This document shows positions 9,237 to 18,694 of a stretch of DNA of 20,471 nucleotides, one piece after another (within the stretch, counting starts at the first letter, position 1; every line of letters starts with the position of its first letter). The position numbers were made by a program, and so were the translations under genes. The notes beneath the pieces are model-generated. The model was not told where the DNA came from. It saw only the letters and a list, made by a program, of their open reading frames with translations, and did not search any database. Source of the DNA: Acrasis kona (Eukaryota; Heterolobosea; Eutetramitea; Acrasida; Acrasidae); NCBI GenBank assembly GCA_026419775.2, contig JAOPGA020000110.1, forward strand, positions 1 through 20,471. The letters are read 5' to 3'.

Positions 9237-10545
9237 CTATCCGGTTGGGTTGAAATTGGTTTCAGGGAATGATTTACAACATATCCCAATTCCACTCAAA
9301 AGATATAATCCGTACTTGTGGCAGGTTGCGAGAGACCCCCAAATTTTATTACGTGATTTTTCTGTGGGAGTTGTTGGTACTCTGTACATTTCATCAATTG
9401 TCGATCTTCTAGTTAGGAAGAGATCGTTATTGATTGATTTGTATAGTGTTGTTAATCTTCCTATTGCTGCAATTTCTTTTGCCCTTTTAATACCGAGTCC
9501 ACCATCCCTTCTATCTCTATGCACTAATTCGCATGGGATTATATTATTACCGTGGATTGCCCTTCTGGCTGCCGCCCTAACTGACGTGTCAATCTTGTTC
9601 AGACCCAGTTCGGTTAGGTGAAGTACCTTGTCACCCCGATGGAGATAGTGTTGATTATATTCATGATTATGCTAGGGTGGAGACCTTTAAATCTTATGGA
9701 TGCCAGTTTCTTTCAAATCTTGTCTTTGATTTCCACACAATTTTCGCTTCCTGCTTGGGGGTAGGTTATTCTGAAACCAAGGAACTTTATTGGTTTGTTA
9801 CAGTTCTCCAAGATTGTCATACCTCTCCAGGAACTTGGGTGGTGGACCAGTTCTTTTTTATTCCACTTGTAGTTTGCGCAGACGCTCTTTTTCATGTTCA
9901 TGGTTAGTCCAAGAGTTTCACATATTATCAATATCTCGTCAAGAATCTTATCCCTATTTTTCACAGAATCTGTCGCTATGGTGAGGTCATCGGCGTATCC
10001 TAGGATATATAATGAGAGTCCCTCTCTCGTCTTATATGGGAGATTGAGTTTTTTGACTAATCTGCATATTACCTCTGTGTAGAGGTTGAATATGAGTGGT
10101 GAGAGAGGGTCTCCTTGAGGGACTCCTCTTTCGATGTCAATCTCGTTGGTAAGGATCCATATCCTGTTCGTAGGGAGATTACATGATTTTTATATAACTC
10201 ACAAATCAGATTTATGATCTNTTGGGGGATTTTGAGTAGTTGGAGGACTTGCATCAATCTCTCATGAACTAGTGATCCATAAGCGTCCGAGAAATCAATC
10301 AATGTGAGATATAGATTTTTCTTTCTACTCCAAGAGTCTTCCATTGTGTTGTTCAATGCTGCCGCTAGATCCGTTGTACAGCCTCCACGCAGGAAGCCAC
10401 TTTGTTCTTTGGCTTGTATCCCCATTATTTTGACGGCGGCAGATAATCTATCGGATACAATCTTGGTGAACAGTCGATACATGATTGGTAGGACTGCTAT
10501 TGGTCTGAAATTCATGATGTCCAATCTTTCTTCCACAAAGTTGAA
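9237..10545 (-). pseudogene. Non-LTR retrotransposon reverse transcriptase, 5'-truncated and frameshifted
   Basis: On the minus strand, starting near 10536: NFRPIAVLPIMYRLFTKIV (RT motif 2), QSGFLRGGCTTDL (motif 2a), LTLIDFSDAYGS (motif A Asp). After a frameshift near 10150: ERGVPQGDPLSP (motif B), GYADDLTIATDS (motif C; YADD at 9986-9997) and PIKFLGFRI (motif D/E). After a TGA and another frameshift near 9620: LNKIDTSVRAAARRAIHG and RRDGGLGIKRAKEI, the thumb-side pattern with GGLGI seen in R2/NeSL/R4-type elements. An n at 10221 lies in the RT core. No endonuclease is visible, and the copy starts abruptly at about 10545, as in 5'-truncated LINE insertions. Confidence 0.8.
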
Positions 10546-10593
10546 TAAATGTGCTGAAGTTGAATAATGTGCTGTTCGATAATTATCCGCTGA

Positions 10594-10735
10594 AGCTCTG
10601 GACTGCTGGAGGCATGTTTTGAAGTATGGTATGGTCGCTCCTCACTACACTGAGAGACTGTCATTATCTGTTCTGGCGCTTAGACTCTGGACAACAGTGG
10701 TATATTTCAAAGTATGGTCGCTCCTCACCGCAAAT
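10594..10735. repeat. Imperfect direct duplication, period about 90 bp
   Basis: CTCTGGAC... followed by GTATGGTCGCTCCTCAC occurs twice (10601-10645 and 10687-10729). Just upstream, CACATTATTCAACTTCAG and CACATTTATTCAACTTTG are a second short duplication on the minus strand at the truncated RT end. The rest of 10546-11016 has no supported gene apart from a weak exon-like stretch. Confidence 0.5.
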
Positions 10736-10886
10736 CAAACCATTCAATTCTGTTTTGTTAATACGTTAATTAAATGTGCTCTTACGTTACCCGAAATGAT
10801 ACAGCTTGTACATTATTGCACATCTCTATGCAAAGTATGTTTAAATGTGAATTATTATCTCACAAAATAGACACTAATTCTTTTCA

Positions 10887-10991
10887 GGTAATTGTGGCAT
10901 AAAGTATACATGTGTAGTAGGTAAAGGCAGCATTACCCATGCCTATAGAGGCTTAATGGACATTGCACGAAAGATGTTTTTGATAAAATAG
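10887..10991 (+). other. Possible short exon after TTCTTTTCAG
   Basis: A good 3' splice-site-like sequence is followed by 34 open codons (including GIKYTCVVGKGSITHAYRGL) to TAG. There is no partner exon upstream and the family is not recognised. It may be chance. Confidence 0.15.
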
Positions 10992-11016
10992 CACATTTAT
11001 TACATTCTCTGTATCA

Positions 11017-12052
11017 TTACTCTTTTCTGTAGTATGAATCTCTTGGAGCAAAATCTCCTTTCCCAAGTCTCAAATTATATAGTCTGATGCTAATAATGAT
11101 TAAGCCTGTTTGTAGTTTCAAATTATGATGAAAAATTATTTCCATTGAGATTGCTTTGAAACACTTGAAATGTTGATTAACGTGCTCTACAATCCTTTGT
11201 TCATTTCTTGTCACTTTAAAGAATTCAGTCTTGTTAGTAGAAGGGTAAGAAGTTTTCTTTAATCCTGCAACAACATAATCAACACCATTGAAACCAGGAT
11301 CACCTAATATAAAGCTCTCACCTGCAACATTTTCAAAATGTTCATTTTTTCTAGCAGCTGTGGAGTCATGAATGTGGCCAAGAATAAATGTATCAAATGC
11401 AATAATTTTACCGTTCATATCGACTACTAACTGCGTTTGTGTAAAATGGCATTTTTTATCGCCTCTGTAAAAGAGATGTTGCTCATGCGTTGGTTTTTGA
11501 ATTGGATGAATAGTTCCATCAATGACTAAGAAGATTAGTTCTGAGTACTGCGATGTAGGAATGTTTGCATCAGGTTTGTTAGGTACAAATGATTGCATGT
11601 AGTCTACTAGGTGGTTTATATACTCCCGTAATATAACAGAGATGGTAAAAGATGAAACCCCGAAAGTGTCCATCATAGTTTTTTCATTATTATAATGAGC
11701 GACCCAGTTGAAAAAGATTACTAATCCATCTTCTAGTGGAACATTTCTTTGACTGTTAGTAGAATAAAAAGATCAACCCATACTTCGGTATTTTATATTG
11801 TTCAAAGTCTGTCCAAGTCTGAGTTAAATGGTCGAGTATTTGATTGAAGTCATCCTTATAGACATTCGTAAGGTTCTTAAGTGCTTCATCATCAAGTTCT
11901 TCATATTTGTTCCTACAAATCAGCTTCTTTCTTCTTGTTTTAACTCTGCCTTTTCCCAAACCAAAATTTGTTGAGAGTCCTCGAACAGTCATTGCCTTTC
12001 CAAAGTCTATTGACAACATTCGTTGCATTTTTGCTAAGATTAGCATACACAT
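11017..12052 (-). pseudogene. Harbinger/PIF (HARBI1-like, DDE_Tnp_4) transposase, one break
   Basis: Two frames on the minus strand (12052 or 12088 to 11756, then about 11760 to 11017) join into one transposase. In the 219-residue C-terminal part, D53 lies in FLVIDGTIHP, D104 in LGHIHDSTAA and E164 in NEQRIVEHVN, with ILGDPGFNG between. This is the order and spacing of the Harbinger DDE catalytic triad. The N-terminal part has the basic, helical segment usual before the catalytic core. The break near 11760 is either a frameshift or a very short intron (a 31-nt GTATGG...CTAACAG segment would also restore the frame). The product would cut and join transposon ends. It is divergent from the Myb-like gene, as in known Harbinger elements. 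Confidence 0.85.
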
Positions 12053-12370
12053 GTACAAGCAATTTTGAACGATGTTGTTAAAATACAAAAGCTTTAGTAT
12101 TATATTTCCATAGGACTAATATGTTCGCGAGCATTTCCGCTCATATAAACTGATGTTTTCAAAAGTAAAATTTACTAAAACCACCCATGTAACGGGAAAG
12201 TTGTATATGATTACAATAAATTGCAATGCGCTGAAACGCTGCATTTTGTCTAATACAGTCTTGTTAGTAGAAGGGTAACAAATGTTTCCTCTTGTTTCTT
12301 TTTAAAGCTTCATCCATTCTTGTGATTAACTGTTTTCTATTTCTTTGTTGTGTCAAAATTGTTGTTTACA
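12053..12370. promoter_or_regulatory. Bidirectional spacer of the Harbinger element
   Basis: It lies between the divergent transposase and Myb-like genes. 12096-12153 recurs inverted in two pieces at 16547-16580 and 16827-16849. The 23-mer CAGTCTTGTTAGTAGAAGGGTAA sits at 12256-12278. It also occurs once inside the transposase coding region (11226-11248), and its first part recurs at 16589-16601. A small hairpin (AATGC...GCATT) lies near 12222-12246. Confidence 0.45.
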
Positions 12371-13043
12371 ATGGATGAACCTTTAGATTACAAAACCTGT
12401 AACTATACTGATACAGATTATGAAACCGAAGCGGAACCTATACAGAGAATAAGTGGCTGGCGCTCCAAACTTTTGATTAAGAAACATTGTGAATATAACG
12501 GAGATTGGGATAAAATTATAAAAGATGGTGACATTTATCATCATTTGAAAGGGAAAGGGTTATCCAGTCTAAAGTGTCATTATCGTGCAAAGAAAGGTAG
12601 GGTACACAAAAAGCAAAACAATAATCGCGGAAAGAAGTTTAGAACAATGTTATTGGAAGGTAAAAGCCCAATAGATGTGGAGGGGGATGAACAGCTGCCT
12701 TTAAATCAGATAAAAGAAGTAATTAATGATTATGAAGAAAAAGAATTGAATCAATCAATGAAGTCTGATGAGAAAGGAGGACAAATATCGCATGAAACTA
12801 CGGTCAACAAAATATGGTCATGTAATCAAAGAGAAAAATGTTGCTATCGCCGAATACATCCGTCAACAGCATGATTCGCAAGTTTTAGATCAGAAATTGG
12901 ACAAGGCAATGGATACTTTTTTATATATTGGAATGCATAACATGTTAAAAATTGTTCATCTTAGTGAAAAGAAATTGTTAAAAAAGAAAAACTCCACCGT
13001 AGCCTCACCAAACACTGATCTGAACTCTATTAGACAATCGTAA
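12371..13043 (+). pseudogene. Myb/SANT-like DNA-binding protein of the Harbinger element, one frameshift
   Basis: ATG at 12371. Residues 26-72 form a Myb/SANT-like module with spaced Trp (W30, then W46 in YNGDWDKIIKDG) and a basic third helix (LSSLKCHYRAKKGRVHKK). The frame is lost at about 12775 and continues one base over to TAA at 13041-13043, with a helical C-terminal half (VAIAEYIRQQHDSQVLDQKL). Harbinger elements typically carry such a second protein, which binds the transposase and the ends. AATAAA follows at 13067. The frameshift suggests a dead copy or a sequence error. Confidence 0.7.
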
Positions 13044-13066
13044 TAATCAGTTAAATTGTCTTTGTA

Positions 13067-13072
13067 AATAAA
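13067..13072 (+). terminator. Poly(A) signal AATAAA for the Myb-like gene
   Basis: AATAAA lies 24 bp after the stop codon. Confidence 0.45.
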
Positions 13073-13143
13073 TGCTCTTTATATCAAACAATAATTTATT
13101 TATTTGTATGGAGCCGTAGCCCAATTAAAGTGTTTGGACGCGA

Positions 13144-13500
13144 CTAGCGGCTTATTCCTAACACTGTGTACACTTTAACTCTCACAGTCCATGTCATCTT
13201 TATCTTTCCTCCAACCAAGAGTCTGTTGCCCCCTTTTAGCTTCTTTGGCGACGAGATGTCCACAACTTTGCTTGCCTTCCTTTTTGAGCTCGCCAAATTT
13301 TTCGGAAGTGCTGCAACCTCGGTACTCTGCCAGTCCATTAATAACTTCAGGATGGCTTTTATGTCCAATTTGGATTCGCTGACATCCTCTCTTAATGCAT
13401 GGATCGCATCGTGGTCTTCCTTTTGGGCGATCTCCAAATCATCTTGTCTTACCGCGATTATTTTAATCTCCTCCTTACATTCCGAAATGTTTGTGGCCAT
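13144..13500 (-). CDS. Second ORF of the element: coiled coil plus basic tail
   Basis: ATG at 13500, 118 residues, TAG stop. The start overlaps the stop of the preceding ORF (TGATG). Residues 1-55 form a heptad-like helix (KEEIKIIAVRQDDLEIAQKE, then LREDVSESKLDIKAILKLL), followed by a Lys/Ser/Arg-rich nuclear-type patch (SSKRKASKVVDISSPKKLKG). The C-terminal GISR-stop is shared with the 18-kb copy. Trimeric or dimeric coiled coils with basic tails are typical of LINE ORF1 nucleic-acid chaperones, but this family is not identified. Confidence 0.5.
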   Translation of the reverse strand: MATNISECKEEIKIIAVRQDDLEIAQKEDHDAIHALREDVSESKLDIKAILKLLMDWQSTEVAALPKNLASSKRKASKVVDISSPKKLKGGNRLLVGGKIKMTWTVRVKVYTVLGISR

Positions 13501-14141
13501 CAATTTGATTTGGTTTGTGAGGTTGTCGATGCTGGTGGTAGTGGCATTGTTGACAGGTTGGGGGAGCTGTTGGATGTTGCTTGACCCAACAAAGATTTTT
13601 TATACGGCTTGAACGGGTCTAGGATGAAACCGTCCACCTCAATTTCCTCGAGTGAAGAACTTATCGGTATCTCTTGCTCTTTGGAGAGGACTGTGATTAC
13701 CACAAAACAATAGGCATTGCCTTTTGCGGATGCCAAATTCTTCACATCGATAGTTACGGGTGTTTTAAATCTTGCTGACAATTCTTTCTGGACTCTGTGT
13801 TTCCTGGCTCTAAGGGTGCTCGAGTATCCTTTCTTGATGAAGAATTTTAGGCCTTCCCAAGGAGTGTTCGCCGCATGACCGTTGGTTTTCACAATATTCG
13901 TCCCGACCGCGCATGTTACTTCCGTCTGACAAATGATGTGGTTTCCAATGATCTTTTTAACATCCATTCCCTTTTTAAGGTGGACTGCAACAGTTGGGTG
14001 TTGTTCCTTCACATAAAGATTCCTCCAGTGCTGGATAACCTTCTCATCCTTGTATTTGCCAATTACCCATTTGAAAAGGTGTGTTGAGTTGATTATAAGA
14101 GACAAAAGTTTTGATTCCTTGTAAAGTGTCGGTCAACTTTT
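13500..14141 (-). CDS. First main ORF of the element, no ATG at its open end
   Basis: About 200 open codons end at TGA (13500-13502), which overlaps the next ATG. No in-frame ATG lies in the first 40 codons; the first Met is in HLKKGMDVKK. A shift from the overlapping ORF at 14044-14226 would supply a start. The sequence has a basic segment (SSTLRARKHRVQKELSARFK) followed by alternating strands (VTIDVKNLASAKGNAYCFVV), and ends in a Ser/Pro/Thr-rich tail. Family not recognised; a nucleic-acid-binding role is only inferred from charge and context. Confidence 0.45.
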
Positions 14142-14226
14142 GATTTGGAAACTGACGAGCACATGAGGCAACAACAGAGTTATTTCGATTGCTGCGACGT
14201 GATGAACATAATACAAGGCGCCTCAT
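14044..14226 (-). CDS. Short 5' ORF that may be the frameshifted start of the next ORF
   Basis: The ATG at 14226 opens 60 codons (MRRLVLCSSRRSNRNNSVVA at the start) to TGA at 14044, overlapping the 13500-14141 frame. The downstream frame has no ATG where it should start, so an indel near 14060 may have split one ORF. No homology is recognised. Confidence 0.3.
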   Translation of the reverse strand: MRRLVLCSSRRSNRNNSVVASCARQFPNQKLTDTLQGIKTFVSYNQLNTPFQMGNWQIQG

Positions 14227-14294
14227 ACTCAAGTATGGAATTGTTAGAGGCTGTCCTCATTCAAACATGAATGAAAAAGACATTTTCATTTTTT

Positions 14295-14622
14295 TGAAAA
14301 CAAGGTAAGAATATGTTTACATACTATCTCACAAGTAATCGGAAGCAGATGCGAAGTGAGATGGTTATTTTGGGAGGGACATGTTGTGATGGGAGATAAC
14401 AAAATCAACTTCAACTTGATAACACAACCAAATCTTATACTTTCGAGTGTAAGGCACCTTGCGTTCGAAGTATAAAGTCACTATCCCCAGGACTTTTAGA
14501 GTCTAACGGAGCGCAACATTTTCCGAAAATAAGCTAAGAATATGTTTACATAATGTCTCACAAGTAATAGGTGATAGTTGTAGAGTGAGCTGACAATCTC
14601 GGATGGGATATGTTGTGATGGA
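14295..14622 (+). repeat. Two diverged 99-bp direct repeats, 229 bp apart
   Basis: 14295-14393 and 14524-14622 share TAAGAATATGTTTACATA, CTCACAAGTAAT, GTGAG and ATGTTGTGATGG. Each contains a CTCAC/GTGAG inverted pair, so each could form a stem. They lie just upstream of the minus-strand element and could be terminal or subterminal repeats of another element. Confidence 0.7.
14435..14475. repeat. Imperfect inverted repeat between the two direct repeats
   Basis: TTATACTTTCGA (14435-14446) faces TTCGAAGTATAA (14464-14475), with an inner AAGG/CCTT pair. Confidence 0.6.
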
Positions 14623-15098
14623 ATTGATGAACCATGCAATGAAAATCAATCATTAAAATGAGGCAGCATCTCGACATGCTGCAGCTACAAATCTAGGACA
14701 TTGATACATTCAGACCTACATTGTTCCAACCGCACCTACATAAAATAATATTCTTTACATTATAAAACATACATATCAACACGGCATTATTTGAAGCATT
14801 TTCGAATGTTATTACACCATTCTCAAAAATCATTTTACCTGGAAAGACAAATTCATTGAGGGCACCAGGAACTAGCTGCGGGTCAGTTTAAACCCATTAG
14901 ACAAGCAACAATATGTAAAAAATAATAATAAACCTCTGTTGACATCAAAGTAATCCTCAATTATTATCACTCAACTGCTTACAACAATAATGCATCAAAC
15001 CTTTTCGACCTCTTATCCAAAATGTATCTGCGTGAGCTAGCCTGTACAGCAGCTTGTGCGACTAAATAGTTTTGTAATACTTCTTCACACAAAAGACC
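14623..15098. other. AT-rich spacer upstream of the two-exon gene
   Basis: No gene is seen. A perfect 7-bp hairpin, GCAGCAT/ATGCTGC, lies at 14663-14682. No clear TATA box could be assigned to the gene at 15099. Confidence 0.4.
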
Positions 15099-16003
15099 AT
15101 GGGTACTCCAAACAAATCATCTGTTGGCCAAAGCCAAGACAGAGCGCAGTATGCCAAACTTAGGCAAAAAGCTGCTGAACATAACTTAAATGTAGGCAAC
15201 AGTGAAGTCCCACTGGAGGAGCAAATTGCCATTCAAAATGCATACGAATTTGAAGCAATAGACAGCGGAACAAATGCAAATGACGGCATAGAGGTAGCAG
15301 CTGTTAGCGGTCAAGAAACAGCGGCAATTAATGGAAAGAACAACCTTTGTTTTTTGGGAGGAAGAGCGCCGTTATTGAAGTCAGGAATTCCTACAACTGC
15401 TGCTGTAGATGCTGAAAAGATTCATCATAAGAATCAAAAGAAGAAAGCGCGGAAGAAGAGGAACACATTAAAAGACACCATACCTAATGTTGAGAAGGCA
15501 GATAAAAAGAATGTTACACAACAGAAAACTGTAAGTTCAACCGGCTTAAACATTATAACATACATTAGCCAACAGTTCACCCCTCAAAGATGTTTGAGGA
15601 GCTTTGGGAGCATACAGCGCGCGTTCAAAATAAGAAAGACCTTATTGCCAACCTGGAGAAGTACAACCAAAAAGTAGAAGAAACCATCAAGACACATCTG
15701 CTGTCAAGCACAAAGAGCAAATTGATTAGCGAATACATTACGGGGAGAGGGTATACACTACACAAAGGAGATGATGTACTCAATCTGTTCAAAAAGGTGG
15801 ATGGCAAGGCAACTATTTCAAGCAGAGCCAATGGATGTCCATTTTCTTTCAAAGGTTACTTACACAGCAGGAGATTGACTATGCAGAGACATTATGAGAG
15901 AGGATTTTGTACAGAATGTTTGATCACATTAGAGAGTGGGGCCCACCAATATTATGGTGGACAAAACCATTTAATAAGTTTCAAAATTTTTGAACCTTTT
16001 TAA
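15099..16003 (+). CDS. Two-exon gene, basic and Cys/His-containing, unknown family
   Basis: The ATG at 15099 sits in a strong start context (ACCATGGG). Exon 1 (15099-15530, 144 codons) is hydrophilic and ends in a basic run (KNQKKKARKKRNTLKD). After a likely 59-nt intron, exon 2 (15590-16003, 137 codons) begins with a helical stretch (HTARVQNKKDLIANLEKYNQ) and has a compact region with spaced Cys/His (RANGCPFSFKGYLH, RHYERGFCTECLI, HQYYGG) that could bind zinc, somewhat like a FLYWCH or BED-type finger, though not a clear match. A nuclear role is inferred from the basic run. The fragment downstream at 16108-16413 may once have been part of the same transposon gene. Confidence 0.55.
15531..15589 (+). 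other. Likely 59-nt GT-AG intron
   Basis: It begins with a canonical GTAAGT, ends CTCAAAG, and lies in phase 0. Removing it joins two frames that both read as protein. An alternative AG at 15575 would put exon 2 out of frame. Confidence 0.6.
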
Positions 16004-16107
16004 CTTTTATAGAGGCAAAGCACCGTGTTTTCCAAAGATACATTTTAAGGTCAAATATGAAGAACATTGAATCATGGATTTCAAAAAGGGAAATGACCAT
16101 GTAAGCA

Positions 16108-16413
16108 ATGCGCTATTTGTACCCTCAACTTCAATAGAGAGACAGCCATAGTATTAGACACACAATCAAGGTGCATGACTTTATAATGTACCATGATGGA
16201 AGTAAAACAGCATATGGACAGGTTAAAGCAATTGATAAAGTAACGAAGGAAGTGACCATAAAATCTATCTTGTTTGCTTCCAAACATGCCACTTTAGATT
16301 GTTACCAGTTTTTTAGTAAAATTGAAGGTTGTGAATTTATTTGGGATGTTGGAACGTATCTCGGCAAAGTATTGGTAACAAAAGGGTGTGTTAACAAATA
16401 CATATGTCTATAA
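16108..16413 (+). pseudogene. Transposon-like C-terminal fragment
   Basis: A frame open after TAG at 16135 gives HTIKVHDFIMYHDGSKTAYG, then QVKAIDKVTKEVTIKSILFA, ending in TAA. The pattern of a short basic strand, F-x-Y-x-x-G-x-x-x-YGQV-x-x-I, resembles the small beta-rich domain near the C-terminus of several eukaryotic DDE transposase families; this is a resemblance only. Upstream frames (MDFKKGNDHVSNALFV) also look coding but are shifted. AATAAA follows at about 16417. Confidence 0.35.
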
Positions 16414-16963
16414 TTAATAAAAAAATATACTCCCTTAGTATTTGGCTTGGCTCCTCTGTTTGGTGAGATAGGTTGACTATAGGAAATTAGACTGGTCCTG
16501 TCAGTCTAACCTATCAAAAATCCTCTGTCTAATTTAAGATCATAAGATCAGTTTATATGAGCGGAAATGCTTGTGGACGCTAATGTGTTAATACAGTCTT
16601 GAGAATTATTTTATTAAAAACCAATTGGGTGTAGCGGGCTGGAACCTTGTCCAAAAGCGATTGTGAAGTTGGAATTTGAGAATGTGACATAGTGATATGT
16701 AAACAATTAATTTTGAACAATCTTTCACAAATGTGTACTCAACTCATTTTAAACGGTCAATCTCCCTCCAAATCTGTTACAATGGGTTAATAAATAAAAT
16801 AATTATTATTGTAAAGGGTAAATAATATTAGTCCTATAGAAATATAATAGATCTATTAGAACTTCTTTAACTAGCTTCAAGTTTTCAAATTGCATTCTAA
16901 CAAAGTTTGTTAATATAGCCCGGCATGCCTTTTGGTACTTGTGTAAAAACAACAATATACACA
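16414..16963. other. AT-rich gap with inverted copies of the Harbinger spacer
   Basis: 16547-16580 is a near-exact inverted copy of 12120-12153, and 16827-16849 of 12098-12120. About 246 bp of other sequence splits them. The pieces lie in the order expected if a second inverted copy of the spacer was interrupted by an insertion. No ORF is supported. Confidence 0.55.
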
Positions 16964-17215
16964 CTAAAATGCAGAATAATAGATAGTAAATACAATTATA
17001 TTCTGGGCCAAAATTTGGTTAATATCTCCAACAAGCTCTGACCATTTGAGTGATATATTTGGACAGTCCCAAATTAAATGTTTACAACATGAAGGCATAT
17101 TACATTTGGTACATAAGTGTAAATTGCCTTTGCAATTTTGGATGTAAAACAAATCTGTCTGAGAGTTATATATGACCAGAGGTGGCAAAACTTGATTTGC
17201 TCCAATCAAAACATG
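16964..17215 (-). pseudogene. LINE ORF2 C-terminal zinc-knuckle remnant
   Basis: The minus-strand frame includes LHLCTKCNMPSCCKHLIWDC and continues PNISLKWSELV. C-x2-C followed by H-x4-C and a downstream Trp is the usual pattern at the C-terminus of many non-LTR retrotransposon ORF2 proteins (CxxC...HxxxxCP...W). The frame is lost upstream at about 17230. No RT core is present. Confidence 0.45.
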
Positions 17216-17378
17216 GATTAATAGGATGAAAACCGGCTTTTTTTTGGTATAATAAATACATTTTGTAAATTAATTTTACTTTTTGGTTGAGTTAATATGT
17301 GAACAACATAATGAACATAGAATGAAGTCCTGAACTTAACTCTCAACTTCATTATGGAACTTTGCTTGAATATAGGGG

Positions 17379-17387
17379 TATAAATAA
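17379..17387 (+). promoter_or_regulatory. TATA box for the Ulp1-like gene
   Basis: TATAAATAA lies 45 bp upstream of the ATG at 17424. Upstream of it, CATAATGAA and TTCATTATG form a 9-bp inverted repeat near 17308-17355. Confidence 0.45.
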
Positions 17388-18252
17388 CAATACATTATTA
17401 TTGCTAACATCAAAAAAGATACAATGACAACAACCAAAACTAAACTTAACTGCTCTTACAAACACATAAACAAGAACAACAGTATTTCATCCACCCTTGT
17501 TGGTGTTTATATGCTGAGAAAATCAAACAAAGCGGAATTCAACAAACTTTTGAGACCGAAAACTAAAAAAGAGGCAGAAGTTTTAGAGGAATAGGCATAC
17601 CAACCTTTTTTTTACAACATCAATGATAAAAAAAGAAGAAAAACAGCAGAAAATTGTGTCATAGCAAAGATAGAAAATATGACACTTTACATTTCCGATA
17701 TTGATAAATTAAAAGCAAAGAATTGCTTTACAAATGATAACTTTATTGACCTTGCTATAATTAAAAACATGAATATACAAAATGCGCTCAAAGCTGCTCT
17801 AAATGTTCAAGCTTTTACTACAGGTCAGATTGTTACATGGGGAAAGAAGCTTTTAAAGGATAGTATAGATACAATTTTTATGATCAACACTATTACCCCA
17901 TGTAAACATTGGTTTCTTGCCATTATAGAAAAAAAGGATCAATCAGTTACTTTTGTCCACTCTATTCAAACTAACTATGATTCTGAATTATACAATGAGC
18001 CCAAGCAGAAATTATGCACAATGCAGACAATAAACAGTTGCCTTCTCTGATCATATTTTATCAAATATGCAAGATACCAGTGACATTTGTGGGTATTGTG
18101 CTTTAAAGAACCTCAAAAAATATTTGTATATAGAGACTACTTATGAGCATATAATTGGACAAGATACCAACTCTTTCTGCCTTCTATACAATGACAATAA
18201 TACCACTTATGCTACAGAAGTAAAGAGGCTCCTTTTACAAGTAATTAAAAAT

Positions 18253-18482
18253 ATATATTTGTATGGAGCCGTGGCTCAATTTGAGTACTCGGACGCGACT
18301 AGCGGCTTATACCGAACACTATTTACAATCAATCTTCATCCATACTCGTTTCCGTTTCCTTTTCTGCCCAGTCCAGTTTCTGCTGCCCTCCTCTGTTCTT
18401 CTTCNGTGCAGAGATCTCCACCACTGCCTTCCTCTTGGAGACATCTAGGCTCAATTTTCCGATCAATTTAATGGTAATTGAC
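18253..18482 (-). mobile_element. LINE-family 3' fragment with 13-bp target duplication
   Basis: It is flanked by AGTAATTAAAAAT at 18240-18252 and 18483-18495. On the minus strand the frame reads LSLDVSKRKAVVEIS and ends VFGISR-stop, paralogous to the 13144-13500 ORF, followed by the conserved 3' end CGCGTCCGAGTACTC, then CCACGGCTCCATACAAATA. An n lies at 18405. It is 5'-truncated, as in target-primed reverse transcription, and interrupts the Ulp1-like gene. Confidence 0.85.
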
Positions 18483-18694
18483 AGTAATTAAAAATCAATA
18501 ACAATATAACCACAATGTTCTTTCAAATAAAGAATTTAAAAAGTTATATAAAGTGGAGAAGGAGAAATTTATAAAGATTATAGCATCTGTTAATTGGAGA
18601 CCTTCTACAAAGAAAGTGAGTGTTTTTGACATTGACTCATTTAAAACAAACCAACTAAAAATGCTATTTGCAATTGGAAAGCACAATGTAGTCC

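Larger units (their letters stand above)
13106..14226 (-). mobile_element. LINE-like element with overlapping ORFs and a family-type 3' end
   Basis: The 3' end on the minus strand (GTCGCGTCCAAACACTTTAA, then GGGCTACGGCTCCATACA, then an AAATAAATAAA tail) recurs at 18253-18300 and, partly deleted, at 7128-7180. The 18-kb copy has a clean 13-bp target duplication, so this is the 3' end of something mobilised by target-primed reverse transcription. The body contains three ORFs but no reverse transcriptase, so this copy is non-autonomous or is the ORF1 part of a larger element. Confidence 0.6.

Noticed and set aside
9148-9621. Plus-strand ORF of 157 codons
   Set aside because: It is the antisense of the RT thumb and RNase H region, where conserved motifs fix the minus strand.
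13110-13155. tRNA-like sequence (GGAGCCGTAGCCCAATT, then CTAGCGGCT)
   Set aside because: It has a D-arm-like look and a closing stem, but no anticodon arm, T-arm or full cloverleaf. It is better explained as the 3' hairpin of the LINE family.
13166-13612. Plus-strand ORF of 148 codons
   Set aside because: It is antisense to the coiled-coil ORF. The minus strand has the family-conserved C-terminus seen again at 18253.
16081-16287. Minus-strand ORF of 68 codons
   Set aside because: It is the shadow of the plus-strand fragment that carries the F-x-Y/YGQV pattern.
1585-18405. Single n bases at 1585, 10221 and 18405 as biological signal
   Set aside because: They are ambiguous base calls, though those at 1585 and 10221 may explain local frame problems.
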